This document shows, piece after piece, positions 36,886 through 48,088 of a stretch of DNA of 64,000 nt. Where the stretch lies: assembly GCA_030142905.1 (NCBI GenBank), contig JASJOG010000115.1:625001-689000 (forward strand). Direction: 5' to 3'. Within the stretch, counting starts at the first letter, position 1; every line of letters starts with the position of its first letter. Position numbers and translations under genes: made by a program. The notes beneath the pieces were generated by a model. It ran no database searches. It was not told where the DNA came from and saw nothing but the letters and a program-made list of their open reading frames with translations. The stretch is from Heliopora coerulea. Lineage: Eukaryota; Cnidaria; Anthozoa; Scleralcyonacea; Helioporidae.

Positions 36886-38795
36886 CTCGTCCCCAGGGTA
36901 CTTGCCAACCGACGCTAAATTTCCGAATTTCCATTAAGGTGGCGCCACACAGTTTCTTTAAAAATTGGAGAATGCAAGTTAGACCTCAAAAGTTAATAAA
37001 TAAAAGTTTTTCAGGAGAATGAAACGTCTCATGGTAAAAAACATTTTTAACATAAAAAGTTATATCACGAAAAGTGATACATATGTAGCTATGGCAATAT
37101 AAAATGGCTCCCAATTGTCCTTTAACTGGATATAGTAAATATTGCATGAAGTAATATATCCCACACGAGAGAGAATGTTGGATCTCATTTCTGAACAGAG
37201 AGAAGCGAGTTGAAACACGAGGTGATAGTCCAGTTTTTTGACCATCTTTGAGCTGTTTGGAAATCAAAGCAAATGCGACTTTCGAGCGAATGATATAGCT
37301 TCACAAAAGGATCCGTATTTAAAGAGAAAATTGGGATTAAGAGTCCTTAAAATTTTTTCTAGTTAAGTTCACGATCCAAACTACATCTAGCTACTGATTT
37401 TGTTCTTGTTTTCCTCTTGAATTATTAATGAGTTTGAGATATAAACGTTCCTAACTGGGCTTGCATTAAATTGTCACACAGTTTCAGTTTTTCAAACATT
37501 CTGAGGGATGACACACGACGCGTGACACCCACTCTTCTCTGGTCACGCCTCTGAATTTAGATTAGCTCTAAAAACAAGTGGAAATGATGAACACATTACA
37601 TACCACGAAATAAGTGGTAAAACCTTTCTTATTGCCTAATTTAATCTTCTTAATTAAAACCTTACCCTCCCATACTGCAGCAAGATATGTTTACTACACG
37701 CAATGGATTATGGTTAAATATGCAAGATCCCATCTCTTTCGGTAAAATTACTCGTACTTTCGATGAGTAACATCGTCAAATTTACAAATAGTTCGTGTCC
37801 TCGGCTGGCATCTTGTGCCACATGCATGACCTCAGACACTTCTCAAGTGTCCGTCCATATTACTGTTGTATCTAACCATTCAAAACAAAATGTTTGTCTC
37901 ATCTAACCCAAATCCTAACCCTATTGATAACGAGATTTCCAGAAATAACGGTTGACGTTAATATCGAATTCTTTTGTAAGTGTGGAATTATTTTGAGGGT
38001 TTGTGTGGAACTTCAGCTGATGTAGTTCTTGTCACCATCACGCGTGACAGACATCGCGTAAACACGCAAGCGCTAGGCAGCAGTTACGTAACTGGGATTT
38101 TTTCTGGTGTGTGGGCCTTCATGAGGCCTTCGTAAATTTTGGAGGACAACATTTTGTACAGATCGGAGCGGGTGTGTCTGGAACGACCAAGTACGTCCTC
38201 TTGTACACCTGCAGTTGTGGAAAGGTCAAATTCGATTGTGGTTGAAGATTACATTACTTTGACATTTGGGGGAGGCCCTTGGGTTTGCCCAGTGCCTTTT
38301 TACGGCAACTCCCCCCCTTCTCATGACTTTCTTGGTGAAATTGAAACTTGATCTTAAAAACTCAGCAAGCGATGACCCTTTCAGATGAACTTTATCCACC
38401 TCTAAGATTCCTTGTTCAAACTTCGCGTAACGTTAACACATCCACACATTGATTTTGTCCTCTCTCGCTCAATTACTCGCTCTGTTGGCTCCTTCCTTGC
38501 TGTAAACCTGCCTGAAGTCAGAGTAAGTTAGCGTTTACATGGCAACCTCCGTACTCAAAAGCAGAATTTGAAAGTCAGATTGTTGTGCATTCGACGGTGA
38601 AGCGAATCCAGAGGTTTGTATTGACAAAAATCAGCCACTGTGAAGATATTCATGGTGATTTAAGGTGTTCATTTGCCAAGGCTAAGTGGATAGTAACACC
38701 TGACTCGCGCAACAACTCTGTGGTTTTTGAATGTGTAGGTCGTCTACACGAGTTTTATATATCTTAATACTCTCTCCAGCTTATCAAGATCAAAG
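36886..38795. other. Intergenic between divergent BRF2 and the ENPP-like gene
   Basis: Both genes are transcribed away from this region, so it should contain both promoters. No TATA box or other element could be assigned with confidence. A short palindrome gggccttcatgaggccttcg lies at about 38,116. No open frame here shows family similarity. Confidence 0.4.
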
Positions 38796-40313
38796 ATGAT
38801 CTTGGCATGTGTCTTGTTTGTGGCTGCATTGATATGCTCCGTTAACTCTGTATCGTCGATCAGTTTCTCAGCTCAAACGGAACCATCTGCCAGGCCAAAG
38901 GTTCTTTTACTATCGGTTGGTGGATTCCGAATGGATTATCTAAAGAATGCAAACTGTTTAACCTTAGAGGAGTTCATCAACACTGGCGTGGTCGCCCAGT
39001 ACGTGCAGAACTCGATAAATACGGCGAGTTTAGTCAACCATTACAGTATCGCTACAGGATTGTTTCCAGAGAGTCATGGCATTATCTCTCGAACGATGTT
39101 CGACCCGTTGATGAAAAGCCTCTTCAATAAAGATACACGAGAAAGCCCTGAATGGTGGAAGAATGTTAACCCAGTTTGGATAGATAACGAACAACAAGGA
39201 CAAGGAAACAGTGGTGTTTGCCGTTGGCCTGGAGTGTATGGACCTATGGTGCCGAAGTTAAACTGTCACGACAAGCTTGACTCTTTTAAAGACGATATAG
39301 ATCGCGTTTTGGAGTGGTTTTCGCACAAGAACGTCAGCCTTGCATTACTATATGTCCATGACATCAAGAAGGCCGCGATAAAGTGGGGCCCGAACTCAAA
39401 GCAGGTGATAAACGAAGTCAAGTTGTTTGATTTCCTGATGAGGTACCTTCTGGTGAAGATTCGAGATCGTGCTCTAAGTGTAAACATACTGATCACCTCA
39501 GATCATGGTGTCACAGACCTAAACTGGAATGACATTATTGATTTGGACAGATACATCGATCATAGATCTTACATTTTACTTCATTCTCAAGGAATCCTTC
39601 TTATTTACCCAAGGCACAGAGGCATGCTTCGTGAGGTCTATCGAAACCTCACTAGTTGTCCTCATTTGAAGGTATACTTGAAGGAGAATCTGCCATCACA
39701 TTATCATTACACCCATCACCGTCGAATCCCACCAATCATCGCTTTCGTTCGACTTGGGGCCATCGTTCGATCCAGAAATAGTGATCACAAAATATTCAAT
39801 AAAATTCTGAAGGGATCGTCCGGGGTGTCCAGGGACTTGGGTGGTGATGGTTATGATCCAAGTTACGAGGTTATGAAGTCTGTTTTCTTCGCGAATGGGC
39901 CTTCTTTTCGCAGAGGTCTAAAGTTTCGGGCAATCAATAACACTGATATATATGGTCTTGTCTGCCACTTGCTGGCCATCCCACCGAGGGCTAACAATGG
40001 GTCATTTCACAAAGTTAAGTCAATGCTTTCCGAATCCTTATCCATCGTCATGAATAGTCAGACGACTCCAACAAATGCTAACGACACCTGGCGACCGACT
40101 GGGCACAAGAGCAGGAAAGCACTTCTCGGTGACTTTGAAATCAGTGGACTGTTCTGGTTTCTCGTGGCCAGTTCAGCTGTGATGTTTCTTTTCTGTTGCA
40201 TCGGATGCTTCAATTCAGTAAGGAAGAACATTCAAGGACACTCTGGTAACGCTGCAGTTCACCCTCCGGGGGCCAAGAGGTTGCTGGCCACGTATTCCTC
40301 CGATGAAGATTAA
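38796..40313 (+). CDS. ENPP-family membrane protein, predicted inactive
   Basis: Ectonucleotide pyrophosphatase/phosphodiesterase fold: 505 residues, one exon, with a signal peptide (about 1-18), a lumenal or extracellular domain, a transmembrane helix (about 452-473, FWFLVASSAVMFLFCCIG) and a short tail, as in ENPP4/5. Family landmarks are NHYSIATGLFPESHGI, NPVWIDNEQQGQ, ILITSDHGVTDL and RRIPPIIAF. Key residues are changed: the Asp of the DGFR motif is Gly42; the nucleophile Thr is Ser78; the Asp and His of the PDxxGH motif are Lys191 and Ile195; the His of GDHGY is Asp351. Only Asp236-His237 of the two-zinc site remain. It is therefore probably a pseudoenzyme with another role, such as binding. 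Lack of introns suggests a retrocopy; the intact frame suggests it is maintained. Confidence 0.88.
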   Translation: MILACVLFVAALICSVNSVSSISFSAQTEPSARPKVLLLSVGGFRMDYLKNANCLTLEEFINTGVVAQYVQNSINTASLVNHYSIATGLFPESHGIISRTMFDPLMKSLFNKDTRESPEWWKNVNPVWIDNEQQGQGNSGVCRWPGVYGPMVPKLNCHDKLDSFKDDIDRVLEWFSHKNVSLALLYVHDIKKAAIKWGPNSKQVINEVKLFDFLMRYLLVKIRDRALSVNILITSDHGVTDLNWNDIIDLDRYIDHRSYILLHSQGILLIYPRHRGMLREVYRNLTSCPHLKVYLKENLPSHYHYTHHRRIPPIIAFVRLGAIVRSRNSDHKIFNKILKGSSGVSRDLGGDGYDPSYEVMKSVFFANGPSFRRGLKFRAINNTDIYGLVCHLLAIPPRANNGSFHKVKSMLSESLSIVMNSQTTPTNANDTWRPTGHKSRKALLGDFEISGLFWFLVASSAVMFLFCCIGCFNSVRKNIQGHSGNAAVHPPGAKRLLATYSSDED

Positions 40314-40423
40314 ATCTCTCACGCGAGTTGACCTTGGAAGAACAACCACGGGATGCGAGAAAGGGCTAACATTCATAACACACACTTGTTTAACTTTTAT
40401 TGGTCAACGCTGTTGAACATCAG

Positions 40424-40716
40424 CAGGGTTCGTAGACTCATATGTAAAAGACCAAAAAAAGTCAAAGGCTTTCAAAGACTTTTTCCAACCATCTTAAAAG
40501 ACTTTTCAAAGAACTCCCACGGCAATCAGTTCTAAAAGTTAATGTTCTATTCCCAGGGAATAGTCATCAACAACGAATGAAATAACACTTGTGAAAGAAT
40601 TTAACGACTTTTAAATAATTTATTTTTCATACAATTTAAAGACATTTGAAAGACCTTAAAGACCTACATTCAAATTCAAAGACTTTCAAGGATTTCAAAG
40701 ACCGTTACGAACCCTG
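40424..40716. mobile_element. MITE with 'aaagactt' internal repeats
   Basis: The ends cagggttcgta and tacgaaccctg are perfect 11-bp inverted repeats. The interior is filled with degenerate aaagactttc and tcaaagac words. No matching 8-bp flanks were found, so the class is unassigned. The stretch 40,314-40,423 is the ENPP-like gene's 3' flank. Confidence 0.7.
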
Positions 40717-41061
40717 ATCTTGCAACAAATTCGAACAGGACCATGAGTAAAATTAACAAGACTGAGATTTTGACTAAACGTAGATCAACGAAGAATAAAG
40801 AAGCGGGGCAATCGGACCCAACTTACAAAGCTTAAGTAATTTTACGATAATAATAAATCTCTCATCTTTAATTATTTTCTAATTCAAATACTTATTAATA
40901 ATTCAGGAAGAAAACGCAAAATAATTTGGCTCTTAATCAGTGTGTTACAAATCCAATACAGTATCGTCCTGACTTACGTAAACTTTTCCTCGATCTTCTC
41001 ACGTAAAATTTCCCTGAGATTTCACGATAGCTCAATTATCGCTTGTCAAGATAGGTAGATA

Positions 41062-41126
41062 CAGTAGAACCCCGCTAACTCGAACTGCCAACGGTAATAA
41101 AAAATAGTTCGAGTTAGCGGGGGTTC
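41062..41126. mobile_element. Minimal palindromic element with pogo/Tigger-like ends
   Basis: gaaccccgctaactcgaac and gttcgagttagcgggggttc face each other across about 20 bp. The leading cagtagaacccc resembles the ends of pogo/Tigger-type elements. It may be a solo end pair left after internal deletion. Confidence 0.6.
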
Positions 41127-41964
41127 AAGTTAGCGAGATGGGCGTTGGATTTCAAGTATCCTGTTAATAATTAATACGATAACGTGGTTTTATGATTCAT
41201 CCACAATTGCCAGTCATTTTGGTCCAGTCAGTTACGAATATTTTAATTTTTCATCATGGATAGAGTTGAATGTGTTATCCTGAATTCTAATATTACCATA
41301 TTTTAATGTCTACCACTATTGAGTTGAATAACTGTTTATGATAAAATGACTATACCAAAATACATGTGCAGGTTCAGTGAATGTTTGTGTCGTATATATA
41401 CGGCTGAACAAATTTCTGAAAGCCCTACAAAATAAACTGGATAAACTAGAACAGTTGCTACGGGCTACTCAAGACTAATTCGCGTGACAATCTAAGGCTC
41501 ATTTCATCGAATTATAATTGTGTGCTCAATATTTACCTAGGATAATCAATTCGTTATGTGGACTTTAAACTGTGTCACTCCGGAAAGATGGTCCTTTCTG
41601 GATTTGAATTGGGTTTCCGTACATTGTCACGTTGTTATCAGTAAAGATTCAAGATTCCGACTAATTAAATTAATAAATTCGTAGCAAATAGTAAATTGTG
41701 AAAATATGATTCTCGCTGCGGGACACTTAAGATGTTAGAACAAAGATCCCGTTGTAAACAACTAGTTATTACACTGGACTACAAAGAACCACTGTAAGCC
41801 AACCTGGACCTTGACCCTAAAGCCTAGGCTTGGCATTTGTCCTTTGGACACCATCGAAGTAGGTTGTGAAATATGCATAAGGTGTGAAGAGAAATCAGAG
41901 AGAAGTGTACAGAGAGAGTGACGGCTTAATTCGCAAAATAAAAGAAAGATACAGTCCCTTGAGT

Positions 41965-42415
41965 GGAACTTCAACTTTATTCATTTATATTGCGCAAATA
42001 TCAACTAAAAGTTTTCAAATGCGCATTACAACAAATATCCCTAAATAGTAACAATATAAAATATAAATATACTAATACTAATGATGTAAGATAATTATAT
42101 ACTATTAATTGGAAACAAATATGAACTAATAATAGAAATAAAATATACTGCTCTTATATACATATAATAAAATAGATAATAAATTCAGAGTTCCTAAATT
42201 TAAAAATAAATGTTAAATATTTCATTTAGATCAAACCAAAGGTCACTCCAAAACGATACGTCTTTAGCTGTGATTTAAAAGTAGTGATGCTTGCAGAGGA
42301 CCTAATATAATTGGGAAGTTTATTCCAAAGTTTCGGTGCAGAATATACCGAATTAACGAACGAGCGCCGCACAATTAGACGAAGATTGTGCGACAATATT
42401 TAAGTGGTGCGTCAC
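41965..42415 (-). mobile_element. 5'-truncated non-LTR retrotransposon (LINE) 3' end
   Basis: The minus strand from about 42,400 to the stop at 42,226 encodes the typical LINE ORF2 C-terminus: LSHNLRLIVRRSF, then SAPKLWNKLPNYIR, then ITTFKSQLKTYRFG. An AT-rich 3' untranslated region follows to about 41,965. The rest of the element is missing. The exact 5' junction and target-site duplication were not found. The region around it (40,717-43,389) holds no gene I can support. Confidence 0.75.
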
Positions 42416-43389
42416 GAACACTTGGATATATCATCTTGTGGAGCTGAAATTGTGGTAGATTCTACCGGCTGGGGTCAACCTTGGTGTACCTCTTGTTTTT
42501 TAGTGGGTGGTGCCCATGAACTCCCTGGTAGTCACACCGCAGCTGTTTTTGCACTGGACACAATACGACATCAGCGGGAAAAAATAATGGGAAATTAAAA
42601 ATTTTCGAGGAGTTTGATTGTTTTGAGCTTCCAGTGACAAAGAACTCTTTTAAGTCTGGGATTTTTAAATAACGTTCAGTTATGCAGAAAAGATATTCAT
42701 TCTCAGAGCAAGAGGGAAATTTTACGAAATCATTATGAACCAAAAACGCAGGGTAAACTGATTACTACAGTGCTGTCACTGGTTAGTCTCACCGACTGAC
42801 CTTGGATAGTTTCCATAACTTAGAGATGTCTTCCCTTGTGGTCTACTCAGGAGATCTTCAAAAACTAATTAAAATCACACCTCGGGGATAAAAAAACCTA
42901 CCCTTAGTGGATCTCTAGAGGGCTGTTGCTGTTTCCCCGACAAAATTAATAAATGAACGTCTCGTATCAGCTTTGTGCTCTTGAATTGGTTTAAGGAGAA
43001 CTGAGATCAGTTGGACTTCTAAAAGGAAAAATCCCAATCAACACAATAACGAAAATAACATAAGTCAATGAAAGCAAAAGAGAACGCCATGTATTCTGGA
43101 AAAGTTTGCTTATATAGATTTCATTCCCAAGCATACAAAACTCGTTTTGCATAAGAACTTTAATGACTTTCACAAACATTTTCTGGATTGAAAATTTCTC
43201 CATCCCTCGAGTAAAGCATCAGCCGTGCCATTGGTTGATGAACTAAAAATTTTCCATTATAAAAATAAAATTCATAAATAAGGCCACAGGAGTTATTCAC
43301 GAGGCATAGCTGTACGACCAGTTAAAAAGGAAATTCGAATCATAGTCGACGATACGTTCAAAACTCTTGACTTTCGTGTGACGACCGGA

Positions 43390-46300
43390 ATGGAAGATAA
43401 AGTCGCTTCAGCAGCAGCTGATAACAACCCAGCAAAGACTATGGATTGTTCTGAAGTAAAAGCCGAGAGCTTAAGTGCCAAGATAGGCAGTCTCCCAGTT
43501 CTCAATGACTCGTTACAAACAGTTTCAAAGACGTACATGAACATTAAAGAGTCAAACTCTTATTTCAAGCAAGGGCTGACAGTGGTTGAATCTTCTGTGG
43601 ACAAAGCAATGAAGGCTGGAAAATCTGTTCTGGTTTCAAGTACGTTGGCTCCAATTACCACGAGAGCATGCGGAAACCGTAAGTTATTTTAGCAAACTTA
43701 GGCAATTGCATGTGCGCTTTCATTTTGATGACTTAATGACTTACAACACCAAAATTTATTATCTATGCTGTTCTAGTTGGATATCTTGACAAAGAAGTCG
43801 GTGCAATGGTCGACAACATTTTTGGACACAAAAAAGGCTCCGTTAGGGACGAAAGTGAAGAACTCAAGAAAGGCGGTACAGTTCAAGCCAAGCGCGGTAT
43901 TCAGGAACTGTCCGACAACACAGCACTGTCCACGAATGTCCTTCTCAAAGAAGAGACAATTGTAGGATTCTTGGGTCGTAAACTTTTTGAGGTAATAAAA
44001 CGTGTACATCAGAGGCAGAGTGGTTTTTCAATAACCCAAACTACGGCAGCTTATTTTGCGAATATTACCTTAAAAGACTGAAAGAAAAGGTTCAGTTCTG
44101 GTAGCGGTGAAAGAGGCCCAAGTTAAACTTTGACCCATAGCTGCTAGAGTTGAAGAGCTTCTTTTGAAATTTGGTCTTGGTTACCTTGCTTGTTGCTGTA
44201 ACCCTAAGTCCTAAATGGGAACAAGGTCCATGTAATGGAGTGTTTCTGATAGATAATTTATAAACCTAAATATTAAAGAAAGAAGCTCACAGATTTCTCT
44301 TTGGTTCTTCACAACTCAAATACCAACGTGAATAATCCTCATTTCACGTTATCGTCAGAACTAATATTAGACAAACTTTCTCCATTCGTCGGATATTTCT
44401 TTGTCTATAACTCTCAAAACTTAATTCCATTTAGGTGACGTTGTTCCTGATATTTTTCCCTAAATATGCGATCGTTTCTTTCCTACATCTGGTAGGTACT
44501 GCATGAACACTATAAATGAATATTTACGTCCATTATATCATTGTTGACTCCGTTTCTAGTTTTGTCCTTCGGAGGTTGATTAATAACAAATTAATCTCAT
44601 TAAGATATTCATGTACTTTCTGTCCAAATACCGAAATTTTCTGGGTGTTCATACAGAATTTCAGCTCTTTCTGTTTTTATTCAGCTACAATCCACACCAG
44701 TAAGTAGCCGAAAACGCAAAGAAAGAGGTTCAATCAGCGAAGAAGTGCACAAATTGGAGCCATCGCCCGTGAAAAGAAAGTATGGCGATCGGCAGAGTTC
44801 ATCTGATGAAGCAAGCCTGGTCGAAATTATCCACGTCGATGAAAAATACGTCTCTGACGAGGACCCGGATTACGTACTATCAGAAAATGTTTCCGAGGAG
44901 ACTGAAGACGAGCTGACGGAAAGCGAAAAGGAGGAAACGTTGAGAGAAGCGGAAGATTTAAAACAAGATTTAAAAGATGTGAGTATTCATGTATATGTAG
45001 CAAGGCAATGTGAAGTTGCTCCATGTTAGAAGGTCTAGGAGCGTATTCCCTAAGGAAAGTTTGAAGTGGGAAACCTCTGAAATGCTATTTCCTATATTTT
45101 GCGGGTGGGAATTTAATCAGTTCACAGAATTCTAAAGGACACAAAACGCCATATAAAATACTCAGTCCTATAGTGGGATTGATGTGGGATTGAGAGTGGC
45201 TTCGATATCAAATACTTAAGGGAAGCTTAACCCATCTTTTACGGCGTGTAGTGCTCTACCGCACGCCTTCCCGTTGCTTCCTACGGCCATGGGTAATGTT
45301 GAACTTGTCTGAGATAGAGGATCGTGACTGTAATTATTAAAACCATCACAATCAGCATGACTACATTTGCTTCGACTTTAATTGTTTCTTTACCTCCTCG
45401 TTTTCCAGTGACAATACTTAAGGTGAAAAAGCCAAAGGGGTCTGGGACTGCCGAAACTTCTGAGTGGAGATCCTGACGTTGAGTGCGCCATTTATTTCTG
45501 CTCTACCTTTTGTTCATCTACGCAAATCATGCATACTTACATACGACACGAAAATACTAGGTTAGAACCTGAGGTCTTTGGAGTGTTTGAAGAAACGAAG
45601 AGTGTGCGTTTTACCAAATCGCACCACAAACCATGTTATTACCAATAAACAATACACATAATGTAATACAATGCCAAAAAGTAATTCAATACCAAAAAGA
45701 GGTAATTCACTACAAATTACTGTTGCCTTGAAACTGTACTGGTTTCAACCAATCAGGATTGAGATTTTTTTTCCGTGTATATTAAGTTAGTAATTCTATT
45801 TCAGAATCATCCTCAGGGTATTATGAAATGATAACTTCACAATTAACCTGCACTGCTGAAGTCAACTGAAAAATGTTGACTCGAGCGGGATTTGAACTCG
45901 CACCTTCGGGATACCGATCCGCCGCTCTACCTGTTGAGCTATCGAGTCCACAGGGAGTGGAAGCGAGTTTTTATCCAATTTAAGTGCACGAGATATTCTC
46001 GCGACAACTTAACGCTATCCATGAGGATGGATCATTATATATGTAATATTTGGTTGCAGCATGGTGTAAAGCTCACTGAAACTGACAAAGACAAACAGAA
46101 TGAGGAAAAAGGGGAAAACTTGGAACTGAAAGATTTGAAAGAGGTAAGCACAGACACGAACGAAGGTAACGTCACATGAATAAACATTAAAATAATGCCA
46201 AGTTATAGCAACCCTAACTACCATGCTAGTATTTCACAAAAAGGCAGGCCCGCAGAGAGACAACAGGAGGCCGGGGGCAAAGTGGTCATCCAGAGACCCC

Positions 46301-47854
46301 CCTAACCTTCAGGTTATGGCCTATCCGCCAAAAAGAGTTTCATTCGGGATTACAGTAAGGCCTTTAAGGCATTTGAGGAATTCTTAGGAATAACGCCTTT
46401 ACAATCTGAGGCCCCTCAGGGTACGAGGCCCTGGGGCAATCTGCCCCCCTTGCCCCCCCTCTCAGCGGGCCTGCATAAAGGTCAGTGATTTTCACATTCA
46501 AACACCTTTGTGGAATGAACTGGATGACAATGACGGTGAAAGTTACTTTTATCTTGGAATTTCAAGCTACAAACCTTATTTAAAAACGTTGATCATTGGT
46601 TATTGTTTTACATTCGTACAAATGACCTTTTTAACCTTTTGAAATAAATCTCTCTTCTCCCTCAAATCGTCGGCCGAATGGCTTGGGTTTGTACTCAATC
46701 TCTTCACCCACTCTTGTCACGTGCATTTTGTTCGAGATTGAACATAGAACCATCACCTTTCTTGATGTCCAGTAACATTCTTCTACCTCATCACCATTAT
46801 TATTATTACTGTTGGCACTTCTATCGCCATCACCACTGTTGTCACCAACATCATCATCATCATCATCATCATCATCACCACCACCACCGCCATTACCACC
46901 CCTGTTATCTCCACCACGGTAGTCTCCCACCACCACCACCACAACCACCGCCACTGCGGTCTCCACCACCGCCACAACCACTGCCACCGCCGTATCCCCC
47001 ACCACCACCCCCACCACCACCACCACAGCCACCGCCGTATCCCCCACTACCACCACCACCACCACAGCCACCGCCGTATCCCCCACTACCACCACCACAA
47101 CAATCACCGCCACTGCCGTCTCCCCTATTACCACCACCGTCACTGCCGTCACTCCCACCACCACTACCACCACCGTCACTGCCGTCACTCCCACCACCAC
47201 AACTACCATCACCAGCAGCAGGACCATCTGTCATCACTACTCACTGAACACAGAATAACACTCTTCCTTTATGTCTCAAAGCATAGTGAAAAGCATGAAC
47301 ACTCCCATCCCACATCCACAAAAGACACGCCACTTTCCACGGTGGAAGAGGAGTCTCAGAGTGTTGACAAAGAGAAGTTAGCATCTTTGCCCGAAAAGGA
47401 AAGTGACAAAAGCAAAGCAGAAGCTAACAAAAAGAAAGAATCACACAAGGGCAAAGAAAAATCTTTCAAAGAAAAATCTGTCAAAGAAAAATCTGTCAAA
47501 GAAAACCAAGTTAAAGACAAAGCGGCGGCATCAAAGGAAGGCAGCACCAGCAAGGAAGATAAGTCAACCCCTGAGAAGGAAAAGGCATCGTTATCCAGGA
47601 GACGAAGTTCAAGATCACCGCTGTTGGAAAAACTGCTATCACCAGGCAGAAGAAAAAGTGAGAAGGGGAAAGCGAAGTCTGAGAAAGGAACTTTGGAAAA
47701 TGCCACTACTTCCGAGGAAATAAAGTCGGAGAAATCAGAAAAAACGGAGAAGTCCAAACCCGTTCAAAATCAAAGTGAGGACTCTAGTCAGAATATGTCA
47801 TTGGTGACTGGTCCTTTTGAAATGTTCAAGATGGGAGGGAAAAAGTCGAAGTGA
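43390..47854 (+). CDS. Perilipin-like (PAT family) lipid-droplet protein with Lys/Glu-rich tail
   Basis: Exons in phase: 43,390-43,678, 43,777-43,991, 44,685-44,978 and 46,060-46,143, then a last exon from about 47,351 to 47,854, giving about 461 residues. Residues near the N-terminus (SLPVLNDSLQTVSKTYMNIK, then KAMKAGKSVLVSSTLAPITT and ACGNLGYLDKEV) align position by position with the perilipin motif of vertebrate PLIN2 and insect LSD proteins, which coat lipid droplets and control lipase access. The rest is unlike perilipins: an acidic Ser/Glu segment, a KR-rich SSRKRKERG patch, then a highly charged tail with short repeats (KEKSVKEKSVKE). The last acceptor is the least certain junction. 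Intron 4 contains a hAT-like MITE and a large CCN microsatellite. It could instead be a charged protein with chance similarity. Confidence 0.55.
45878..45948 (-). pseudogene. tRNA-Thr-like sequence (71 nt)
   Basis: The minus strand folds as a tRNA. The acceptor gactcga/tcgagtc is perfect. The D arm is gctc/gagc. The T stem is gcgag/cccgc with loop ttcaaat. The anticodon is GGT, but position 33 is C, not T, and only three of five anticodon-stem pairs form. It may be a tRNA pseudogene or a tRNA-derived SINE head, in intron 3 of the perilipin-like gene. Confidence 0.6.
46245..46473. mobile_element. hAT-like MITE
   Basis: The inverted ends caggcccgcagagag and ctctcagcgggcctg (one mismatch) are flanked by caaaaagg and cataaagg, an 8-bp duplication with one mismatch. 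It is non-coding and lies in intron 4 of the perilipin-like gene. Confidence 0.75.
46786..47215. repeat. Compound CCN/CAT trinucleotide microsatellite, about 430 bp
   Basis: Long runs of cat, cca, ccg and cct triplets, with a nested larger period near 47,000-47,100 (ccaccgccgtatcccccact units). Its triplet nature opens frames on both strands (Pro/His-rich on plus, Gly- or Val-rich on minus); these are artefacts. It is intronic in the perilipin-like gene, just upstream of its last exon. Confidence 0.92.
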
Positions 47855-48088
47855 AAACTGTATTCAAAATTACACAAAAATCATTCTCGTATGAAACACT
47901 AACATTACCTGGTTCCTTCCATGTTTTCGTCCTTTGTTCCATTCGTTTAGCTTTAGAATATAAGCTTGGCAAACTGCTGTATTTCGATTAAAAGAATTTA
48001 CTGATCATAAATTGCGCCAACTCTCACAGTATTTTGCCGCCATTTCTTTATCCTAATCCCAGTCTCCTGCCTTTGCACTGCATTTAAT

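Noticed and set aside
46631..47247. Pro/His-rich, Gly-rich and Val-rich open frames on both strands
   Set aside because: They are products of the CCN triplet microsatellite and carry no independent coding signal.
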